NCBI GenBank assembly: GCA_018610125.1
Contig: JAHEOI010000167.1
Span: 1-11,130 of the forward strand
Origin: Verrucomicrobiota bacterium
Lineage (GTDB): Bacteria; Verrucomicrobiota; Verrucomicrobiia; Limisphaerales; JAHEOI01
Direction of reading: 5' to 3'
Length of the DNA stretch: 11,130 nt
The notes beneath the pieces are model-generated. The model did no database searches, had not been told where the DNA came from, and saw only the letters and a program-made list of their open reading frames with translations. Position numbers and translations under genes: made by a program. How positions within the stretch are numbered: the stretch's first letter is position 1; each line of letters starts with the position of its first letter. This document shows positions 1-5,225 of this stretch, in pieces.

Positions 1-1018
1 CCAGAACCGCAGTCACCGCCAAGATGGCAGCGGTCCCCGCCCAAAATCGGTTTCGAACCGCCCGGTAATTTTGGACCAGCCGATGGGAAACCCGGGTAAG
101 CATCGAGAGCTTTCGAGCCCGATTGTAAAGCTCGGTCACCAGGTTGTCTGCGCGGCGTGTCGGAGCCCGGTAAATCGCCGAGATGACTTCCTTCCGGGAG
201 TTGTCAAAGTCCTGCAACGGCACTTCGCCCGGATGCGTCGAGGGTGAATGCTGCATCGGATTGGGCAGGTAGATATTGAATATATGCGGGATATCTTTGG
301 TCTGAATCGTCTTGGAAAGGTTCCAGCACAAGGTCCCGTAAGTTCGGGCAAAATCCCGAATATTCGGAAAGAGATCGACCTTGTTCATGATGATATAGAG
401 CTTGTACTCAAGCCCCTCCAACGTCTCGGTAAAGATTGAGACCGTCTCGCCGGTCGTCCCCGGCTTATCCGGGTCGAAGAAAAAGAGGATCAAGTCAGCC
501 GTCTCGGCGAAATACCGGACACTCCCCGAAAAGTCGTATCCCCGTGTATGCGCTGTCCCTGCCGCGTCGATCATGCCCGGGCTATCAATGAGATTCAATG
601 ATCGCAACAGCGGGTGCGGCATCGTCTTGAGTCTCAACCGCGACAAAAATTGCGGCCCGAATCGCTCGAGGCTCCGGTAGCTCAGTCCGGAATGGGTCGC
701 GACAGACTGCCCGTCCAGCTCGTCTTCCGTATCGCTATAGGAGAGGATCGTAAAGCCGTCGTCAGTCGGGGCAACCCCCGTTTTCTGGGCTTCGGTTTCA
801 AGCAAATGATTAATAAACGACGATTTCCCGGAAGAATGGTTGCCAAGGAAAAGCACGCTCGGCATCCCGGTGACCTCTTTAGGCTGTTTCGGGAGGTCGA
901 ATAGAAACGGCTTCGCCAATGGCGATAGCACATCGTCATAAACGGCATGCACGGAGCGTTCCAACCGGGCAAGCTCCTCATTGGTCGGATTCGATTCGGG
1001 TAGCGTTGTGGATGACAT
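1..1018 (-). CDS. dynamin/EHD-like family GTPase (3' end outside window)
   Basis: The visible 339 residues form a GTPase domain of the dynamin superfamily. The P-loop GNHSSGKSS lies at residues 59-67, a switch II motif DSPGM at 145-149 and the G4 motif NKVD at 212-215. The P-loop style (N-x-S-S-G-K-S) and the following FINHLL segment resemble EHD/sarcalumenin-type and bacterial dynamin-like GTPases, which remodel or tether membranes using GTP. From about residue 325 to the window edge the chain turns hydrophobic (W-A-G-T-A-A-I-L-A-V-T-A-V-L), so a membrane segment may begin here. The ATG at 1018 is preceded at nine bases by GGAGAG (1028-1033), a good ribosome binding site. The gene is downstream of, and codirectional with, prfB and trpC, but a 132-base gap with its own promoter candidate suggests separate expression. 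The GTPase call is firm. The membrane-remodelling role is inferred from family. The C-terminus is not visible. Confidence 0.85.
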   Translation of the reverse strand, partial: MSSTTLPESNPTNEELARLERSVHAVYDDVLSPLAKPFLFDLPKQPKEVTGMPSVLFLGNHSSGKSSFINHLLETEAQKTGVAPTDDGFTILSYSDTEDELDGQSVATHSGLSYRSLERFGPQFLSRLRLKTMPHPLLRSLNLIDSPGMIDAAGTAHTRGYDFSGSVRYFAETADLILFFFDPDKPGTTGETVSIFTETLEGLEYKLYIIMNKVDLFPNIRDFARTYGTLCWNLSKTIQTKDIPHIFNIYLPNPMQHSPSTHPGEVPLQDFDNSRKEVISAIYRAPTRRADNLVTELYNRARKLSMLTRVSHRLVQNYRAVRNRFWAGTAAILAVTAVL

Positions 1019-1083
1019 CGTTTTTTTCTCTCCAGCTTGCTTTAGGGTTACTGCTGTTCGGAAATGCCCCCCTATGACTCACC

Positions 1084-1112
1084 CTTACAGGGATCCTGAT
1101 TTCTGATCTCAA
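1084..1112 (-). promoter_or_regulatory. candidate sigma70-type promoter for the GTPase gene
   Basis: On the minus strand a TTGAGA hexamer (1107-1112; five of six matches to TTGACA) is followed after exactly 17 bases by TGTAAG (1084-1089; four of six matches to TATAAT). It lies about 65 bases upstream of the GTPase start codon, inside the 132-base gap after trpC. No stem-loop with a T-run follows trpC, so read-through from trpC also remains possible. This rests on consensus matching only. Confidence 0.35.
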
Positions 1113-1150
1113 TACAGGGCTTGCGCTTCGGGCCTCCAACGCGCGCTAGC

Positions 1151-2008
1151 TTATGGAGTGCGGTGACTTGTCACCGCTTTCCTTTTTTCTCCGGCCTTGC
1201 CGGGAGTCAAGAGCCGCGCGATCCGTTCCCCGATGCGGGTAGCATCACCCCGCATTAGGGATTCCCCCACCAGAATAGCCCCGGCGCCGGATTGGCGAAG
1301 GCGAGCAACATCGTCATAGTTGTGAATACCGCTCTCCGCAACAAGGAGCACCGATTCCGGCCGCCCACGTTCGCGCAGTCGCGTCACCAAGCGCTCCGTG
1401 GTCCCGAGATCGACCTCAAAGGTCTTCAAGTCCCGGTTATTGACACCGATTAACACGGCCCCAATGCTCAGGGCCCGTTCCAGCTCGGTTTCATCATGGA
1501 CCTCGACCAGCACACTCAGCCCGGCCCGGGTCGCCACCGAATAAAGCTCCTGCAACTGCCGGTCGCTCAGGACCGCCACAATCAGAAGAATCGCATCGGC
1601 CCCGGCCTTAACCGATTCCCAAACTTGGCGCCGATCGATGATGAAATCCTTACGCAAGAGCGGCAACGACACCGCCTCCCTGACCTCTCCCAGGTAATCG
1701 AGCGTTCCTTGGAAGAATGGCTCGTCCGTCAAGATCGAGAGGCAGTCCGCCCCGGCTCTCGCGTACTCCCGGGCGATCGCCACCGGGTCAAAATCGTCAC
1801 AAATGACCCCGGCAGAAGGTGAGGCCTTTTTGATTTCGGCAATAAGACCGACCGACTCCGTTCGCTTGGGACAGCTCAATGCGTCCACGAAATCCCGACG
1901 TTTCGTTCTTGCCTGGCCCCGCCAAGCTTCCGGCTCGGTCTCCAGCTCCGGCAAGCAAGCCACTTCCTTCTCCTTCTCAACAATAATCTTTTCCAGAATG
2001 TTCGTCAT
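1151..2008 (-). CDS. trpC: indole-3-glycerol phosphate synthase
   Basis: This enzyme closes 1-(2-carboxyphenylamino)-1-deoxyribulose 5-phosphate to indole-3-glycerol phosphate with loss of CO2 and water, the step before tryptophan synthase. The 285-residue protein is a complete single-domain TrpC with the expected (beta/alpha)8 landmarks: EIKKASPS at 58-65 (catalytic Glu58, Lys60), LLRKDFI at 118-124 (catalytic Lys120), LVEVH at 167-171 (Glu169), GVNNRDL at 188-194 (Asn190), VAESG at 223-227 (Glu225) and the phosphate-binding GAGAILVGESLM at 241-252. There is no TrpF fusion. The basic C-terminal tail of about 15 residues is a little longer than usual. The ATG at 2008 has no clear Shine-Dalgarno sequence, but the N-terminal MTNILEKIIVEKEKEV is typical of the family. 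It lies 92 bases downstream of prfB, with no other trp gene in the window, so the tryptophan genes appear dispersed. No attenuator or leader peptide is visible. Confidence 0.96.
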   Translation of the reverse strand: MTNILEKIIVEKEKEVACLPELETEPEAWRGQARTKRRDFVDALSCPKRTESVGLIAEIKKASPSAGVICDDFDPVAIAREYARAGADCLSILTDEPFFQGTLDYLGEVREAVSLPLLRKDFIIDRRQVWESVKAGADAILLIVAVLSDRQLQELYSVATRAGLSVLVEVHDETELERALSIGAVLIGVNNRDLKTFEVDLGTTERLVTRLRERGRPESVLLVAESGIHNYDDVARLRQSGAGAILVGESLMRGDATRIGERIARLLTPGKAGEKRKAVTSHRTP

Positions 2009-2100
2009 GAGCGCATTAAATTGCTCGGCCCCGAACCGTTATGCCAAGCCCCAATCCCGACCGCAAGCCCACTGGTTCACAAAAGAGCACCAACGCCTCG

Positions 2101-3250
2101 CTAGGTTGCGACATTCTCCTCGGATTGCGGAACAACCCGCTTGGCCGGACACCCGGCCCGAAGCCAGGCATGGACAAACCGATCAAGATCGCCATCCATC
2201 ACCTGCTCAACATTCGCGGTCTCTTCCCCGGTGCGTAAGTCTTTTACAAGGCGATAGGGTTGCATGATATAGCTTCGGATCTGATTACCCCAAGAGACAC
2301 TTCCCTTCTCCCCATAGAAACGCTCCATCTCCTTTTTCTCGGCATCCACCCGCATGGCGTGAATTCGGGCTCTCAAGTGCTGCATCGCGTTCGCCCGGTT
2401 CTGATGCTGAGATCGCTCCGTCTGGCAGCCAACCACGATTCCGGTCGGAAGGTGCCGTATCCGGACGGCGGTTTCGACCTTGTTCACGTTCTGCCCTCCT
2501 TTACCTCCGGCCCGAAATGTGTCCACTTCGATATCGGATGCCGGGATCGCCGTCTCTTCGGTCTCACCGACTTCCGCAATGACGTCCACACTGGCGAAGC
2601 TGGTGTGCCGGCGACGATTGGCATCAAAAGGCGACATCCGGACGAGACGATGAACCCCCCGCTCCGCCTTGCAGAAGCCGTAGGCGTTTTCGCCCCTGAC
2701 CGCCATGGTGACACTTTTAATGCCGGCTTGTTCCCCCGGGAGCATGTCGGTGATCTCAACGTTCCAGCCGCGCCCCTCACACCAGCGTTGATACATCCGC
2801 TGAAGCATCTCGGCCCAATCGCATGACTCGGTTCCGCCGGCACCGGCATTAATGCTGATAAAGCAATCCCGGCTGTCGTAAGGACCGGTCAAGAGAAGCC
2901 GAAGCTCGAGCTCATCTTGCTCTCGGGTGAATTCCTTGAGCTGGCCAAGAAGCTCGCTATAGATCTCTTCCCGGGAGCCTTCCGGCTCCTCTTCGCCAAG
3001 CTCGACCATCGCCTCGAAATCGTCGAGCTGCCGCTGAGCCTTCAAGATCGGCTCAATCTGCTTACGAAGACTCGCCTCCTCCTCCATGGTCTTCTGGGAC
3101 TCCTCCCGATTGTCCCAAAAGTCAGGGCGGGCCATCATCGACTCAATCTCTTCCAAACGCTTCCGCTTCGAGGAAACGTCAAAGATACCTCCATAAGTAG
3201 CCGAGTTGCTCTTTATTCTCCGAAATTTGCTGACGAATATCTTCAAACAT
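2101..3250 (-). CDS. prfB: peptide chain release factor 2 (programmed +1 frameshift)
   Basis: RF2 recognises UGA and UAA stop codons in the ribosomal A site and triggers peptide release. Translation begins at the ATG at 3250 (MFEDIRQQISENKEQLG...), runs 23 codons to CTT, meets an in-frame TGA at 3179-3181, and continues by +1 slippage as DVSSKRKRLEEIE. This gives a 382-residue product. The stop-codon recognition tripeptide SPF falls at residues 206-208 and the catalytic GGQ at 251-253, almost the same numbering as E. coli RF2. An uninterrupted frame extends upstream to 3462, but that stretch is REP repeat and has no RF2 similarity, so the true N-terminus is the frameshifted one. GAGGTG (3253-3258) lies close before the start codon. 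The gene ends in TAG, a codon read by RF1, so RF2's own termination does not depend on RF2. It is codirectional with trpC, 92 bases downstream. Confidence 0.97.
3178..3192 (-). promoter_or_regulatory. prfB: prfB programmed +1 frameshift site
   Basis: On the minus strand the order is GGAGG, TAT, CTT, TGA, C. A Shine-Dalgarno-like GGAGG lies three bases before the slippery CTT codon, an in-frame TGA follows, and the next base is C, a weak stop context. This is the arrangement known from E. coli prfB. Low RF2 lets the ribosome pause at UGA and slip from CUU to UUU, so RF2 controls its own level. The shift skips one T (3181), and the downstream frame begins with GAC at 3178-3180. Confidence 0.95.
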
Positions 3251-3306
3251 AGCACCTCAAATTTAATCGGTAGCCCATACCCTGGCGAGCTTGAATTTAG
3301 TCGGTC

Positions 3307-3355
3307 GGTCCTCCCTGATAAGGACGTTCTCCTGGCCTGGACGTCCCACTTATCT
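3307..3355 (+). repeat. REP-like palindromic unit, copy A1
   Basis: This is one of five related units in the window. It shares the head CTCCCTGATA and the tail CGTCCCACTTATCTC with the copy at 3424-3472. GGACGT and ACGTCC form a six-base stem around a 13-base loop, slightly longer than in the other copies. It lies just upstream of prfB and is partly degenerate (TAAGGA instead of TAGGGA). Confidence 0.75.
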
Positions 3356-3373
3356 CCTCTTTTGCTCCCTCTG

Positions 3374-3414
3374 AAAAAAAAGGACCTCAGGGACGAGGTC
3401 CCTATCAGGGAAAA
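3374..3414 (-). repeat. REP-like palindromic unit, inverted copy A3
   Basis: Read on the minus strand this gives TCCCTGATAGGGACC followed by a hairpin with stem GGACCTC/GAGGTCC. It is the same unit as at 3307-3355, 3424-3472 and 8387-8430 but in the opposite orientation. The usual CCCAC tail is replaced by a T-run (an A-run on the plus strand at 3374-3381), so on the minus strand it also resembles an intrinsic terminator, pointing towards prfB. Confidence 0.7.
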
Positions 3415-3423
3415 ACGAATCGA

Positions 3424-3472
3424 TCCCCCTCCCTGATAGGGAGGCCGTCCCCGGCGTCCCACTTATCTCTTC
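3424..3472 (+). repeat. REP-like palindromic unit, copy A2
   Basis: It carries the head CTCCCTGATAGGGA, a variable hairpin (GGGAGGCC paired with GGCGTCCC, one mismatch) and the tail GTCCCACTTATCTC. With copies A1 and A3 it forms a cluster of three units in plus, minus, plus order in the gap between prfB and the tRNA gene. Confidence 0.75.
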
Positions 3473-3618
3473 TCTCATTCAAAAAATTTCATTGCGTACG
3501 GAGACCACCTCTGCTTAATTCGCGAATGTGGTGCTTGCACTTTGGTGCAAGACCGGTCAAGGTAAACAACAGTTTGCTTCGAGAGATTGAGACGCGAAGC
3601 AGTCGAGAAAGTCTGGGT
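3473..3618. other. non-coding stretch upstream of tRNA-Glu with hairpins
   Basis: No coding frame is convincing here. Two stem-loops are visible. CTTGCAC (3534-3540) pairs perfectly with GTGCAAG (3545-3551) across TTTG, followed by the palindrome GACCGGTC (3551-3558). GCTTCG (3576-3581) pairs with CGAAGC (3595-3600). Neither is followed by a T-run, so they are not standard terminators. They could belong to the leader of the tRNA transcript or to a small RNA. I see no clear promoter hexamers. Confidence 0.4.
3534..3551. repeat. perfect 7-bp stem, 4-base loop hairpin
   Basis: CTTGCAC and GTGCAAG are perfect reverse complements around the loop TTTG, and a self-complementary GACCGGTC follows directly. 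The structure is seen in the sequence. Its function is unknown. Confidence 0.55.
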
Positions 3619-3693
3619 GGCCCGTTCGTCTAGCAGTTAGGACGCGGCCCTCTCAAGGCCGTAACACGGGTGCGAATCCCGTACGGGCTACCA
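3619..3693 (+). tRNA. tRNA-Glu (anticodon CTC)
   Basis: This 75-base cloverleaf decodes GAG. The acceptor stem GGCCCGT (3619-3625) pairs with ACGGGCT, with a G-U first pair. The D arm is GTCTAGCAGTTAGGAC. The anticodon stem CGGCC/GGCCG (3645-3649 and 3657-3661) encloses the loop CTCTCAA with anticodon CTC at 3652-3654. The T arm is ACGGG-TGCGAAT-CCCGT, with G at position 55 in place of the usual T. CCA is encoded at 3691-3693. The whole resembles bacterial tRNA-Glu genes. It stands alone, about 145 bases after the REP cluster and 102 bases before the RelE-like gene. Confidence 0.95.
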
Positions 3694-3795
3694 TTTTCTA
3701 TTTTCGTCGGCGTCGGTTTTCGTTGCGCTGATGTTCGTGGACTTTCGTTGCCGAAGGCATTTGGTTCACCTGCTTATCCGGGATGACAGCGGCCT

Positions 3796-4161
3796 ATGAC
3801 GCCATTCCAAATTATCTTTAACCCGATTAGTGCCTCCGAGCTGTCCCGGATGCCGAAAGAGCTCCAGCTCAAAATACTCGGCGAGTTCCGCGGACTTCCC
3901 GAAGAGCTGCTTAAGACCGACGTTACCGGCGATGTTAAGGGATTCGGAAAAATGGAGCGCCAAGGGAAGGTCCTTTATCGCTTCCGATTGGGCGATTATC
4001 GGGTCTACTTCGAGCGAAACCGCTTGGGAATCGTTATCCATCGCATCCTCAGCCGCAATACCCTCAAGGATTTCCTCTACCGCTCAAGCTTGCCAACCGG
4101 AGAAGACCAGGAGCTTGAGCAGAACCCCCGATTTTGGGAGCTTATTGACGCAGCCAGATAA
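3796..4161 (+). CDS. RelE/ParE-superfamily toxin-like protein, no visible antitoxin
   Basis: The 121-residue protein has the RelE/ParE core: an N-terminal strand (FQIIFNP, 4-10), two helices (residues 12-40), then GDVKGFGKMERQGKVLYRFRLGDYRVYFE (about 45-73) and a final strand IVIHRILSRNTLKDFLY (79-95). The LYRFRLGDYRVYF stretch (residues 60-72) is the family signature. In RelE-type toxins this fold cleaves mRNA on the ribosome; in ParE it poisons gyrase. It has an acidic C-terminal extension of about 25 residues beyond the usual core. No antitoxin gene is seen on either side. Upstream is only a 102-base gap after the tRNA, and downstream a 55-base gap before the convergent HNH gene. A solitary RelE-fold protein could be a domesticated or chromosomal housekeeping member, or a toxin with a distant antitoxin. 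The start ATG at 3796 has a weak ribosome binding site. The fold call is good; the activity is unproven. Confidence 0.75.
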   Translation: MTPFQIIFNPISASELSRMPKELQLKILGEFRGLPEELLKTDVTGDVKGFGKMERQGKVLYRFRLGDYRVYFERNRLGIVIHRILSRNTLKDFLYRSSLPTGEDQELEQNPRFWELIDAAR

Positions 4162-4216
4162 CGGCGCTACCCGGTTGAGCCCTTCCTCCTTCCGCGCGAC
4201 TCATCCACTTCCCCCG

Positions 4217-4879
4217 CTACCGCACATCTTCCCCGATCTCCACATGCCAGTAGGCCAGGTCAATAAATTGACGCCAGCTTTTCGGCGGATTCATGCCGAC
4301 ATTGACCTGCACAAACGGGCGCCATTTCGGACGTTTGGGTCGACGGATTAACCTCATCCCGGCCTGGCGAGGCGTCCGATTCCCCTTTTTGCTATTGCAG
4401 CGAACGCACGAGCAGACGATGTTTTCCCACGTTGTCGGCCCGCCGCGATCTCTCGGGACGACATGGTCCAGGTTCAAATCGTTGGTATCGAAGGCTTGTC
4501 CGCAATATTGGCAAGTATTTCGATCTCGCTCGAAGAGGTTATGCCGTGTAAACTTGACTTCCTTCTTTGGGAATCGATCGAAAAACGACAGAACAATGAT
4601 GCGTGGAACGCGAAGCTGAAATGATACCCCGCGGACCCGTTCCGATTCGCTATGGTTCGACCGTTGGGAAAAGTCGTGCCACTCGTAAAAGGTGAAGGTT
4701 TGAAAGCTCCCACTGCCATCACCAAAGACGACTTCAGCGTGGCCTTGGAACAAAAGGCTCAGAGCCCGTTTGACAGTGCAGACATTGACCGCCTGCCATA
4801 AACGGTTTAGAACCAGCACAGGTTGATTCAGGGGATGTCTCATAAGCCCCGTGACTTTAGCAAAAATAGCATTGGACAT
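4217..4879 (-). CDS. HNH endonuclease family protein
   Basis: This is a 220-residue HNH protein with a treble-clef zinc site. CQYC (123-126) and CVRC (158-161) supply the metal cysteines, LDHVVPRDRGG (137-147) supplies the catalytic histidine (His139), and TTWENIVCSC (149-158) the conserved Asn153. The N-terminal VLVLNRLWQAVNVCTVKRAL (21-40) and the following GHAEVVF belong to a widespread uncharacterised HNH family found as single chromosomal genes, not to restriction systems. The natural substrate is unknown. The frame opens at 4879, but a promoter candidate with a perfect -35 box lies across that position. The in-frame ATG at 4843 (MRHPLNQPVLVLNR), just after GGGG, may therefore be the real start, giving 208 residues. 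It converges with the RelE-like gene across 55 bases. Confidence 0.88.
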   Translation of the reverse strand: MSNAIFAKVTGLMRHPLNQPVLVLNRLWQAVNVCTVKRALSLLFQGHAEVVFGDGSGSFQTFTFYEWHDFSQRSNHSESERVRGVSFQLRVPRIIVLSFFDRFPKKEVKFTRHNLFERDRNTCQYCGQAFDTNDLNLDHVVPRDRGGPTTWENIVCSCVRCNSKKGNRTPRQAGMRLIRRPKRPKWRPFVQVNVGMNPPKSWRQFIDLAYWHVEIGEDVR

Positions 4880-4892
4880 GAGATCGTGTCAA
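4863..4892 (-). promoter_or_regulatory. candidate promoter of the HNH gene, bearing on its start
   Basis: On the minus strand a perfect TTGACA (4887-4892) is followed after 18 bases by TATTTT (4863-4868; four of six matches to TATAAT). Transcription would begin near 4856, downstream of the first ATG (4879) but upstream of the ATG at 4843. If the promoter is real, the shorter 208-residue HNH protein is the product. Evidence is consensus matching only. Confidence 0.35.
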
Positions 4893-5225
4893 CCAGGCAA
4901 AAGAGCTCCTTAATACGAACGATCATGGCGCCCTCGGCAGCAGTCGAATACCATAAGCACGAATTGGATCGCGCGTAGCGAGGCGTTGCCCCAGACCCGA
5001 GAGGGCGTGAGGTTTGTCGAAGACATTTGGCCGCATTCAATGGTCTATGTCGACGCCTCGCCAGAGGTTCCTTGGGCCGAAAACGATAGTGAAGGGCCAA
5101 ACTTGACTTAATTGGGTCAAATTTCGAAATTCAAGGGATTTCGCCCGCAATTCTTGCGGTTGCAGCAGAGGCTCAATCGCTTCCAAAATAGGCGACGCCG
5201 ATTTGATGAAACGAACAGACAAAAG
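4880..5225. other. 346-base gene-free stretch with inverted repeats
   Basis: No coding frame here looks real; the short frames lack family similarity and ribosome binding sites. The stretch holds a nine-base inverted repeat, GCGAGGCGT (4978-4986) with ACGCCTCGC (5053-5061). It also holds TTGAC/GTCAA (5103-5107 and 5116-5120) and the perfect palindrome AATTTCGAAATT (5120-5131). The latter two sit 95-120 bases before the TPR gene and could be operator-like. TTGACT at 5103-5108 could act as a -35 box, but the expected -10 position (GAAATT) matches poorly. The leader of the TPR gene must lie in this stretch. Confidence 0.4.

Noticed and set aside
682..981. 99-residue minus-strand frame within the GTPase gene
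   Set aside because: It is an out-of-frame shadow of the GTPase reading frame, which carries the P-loop and NKVD motifs.
3251..3462. Upstream extension of the release factor frame to an ATG at 3462
   Set aside because: It translates the REP cluster, has no RF2 similarity, and the frameshift site with the ATG at 3250 explains the N-terminus fully.
3307..3472. Repeated units considered as a CRISPR array
   Set aside because: The units alternate in orientation, vary in the stem and have no regular spacers. No cas genes are present.
3796..4161. Complete toxin-antitoxin operon
   Set aside because: No antitoxin-sized frame with a ribosome binding site is found on either side of the RelE-like gene, so only the toxin-like gene is reported.
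2094..4987. Shared 13-base string TAGCGAGGCGTTG near 2100 (minus strand) and 4975 (plus strand)
   Set aside because: A match of this length is expected by chance in an 11-kb window, and the flanks do not match.
4840..5100. 86-residue minus-strand frame in the gap before the TPR gene
   Set aside because: It is rich in Arg/Pro/Ser without domain features, overlaps the HNH start and its promoter candidate, and has no ribosome binding site. It looks like translation of non-coding DNA.
5112..5225. TTG-initiated extension of the TPR protein
   Set aside because: It would add 38 basic residues before an obvious signal peptide. The ATG at 5226 puts the signal peptide at the N-terminus as expected.
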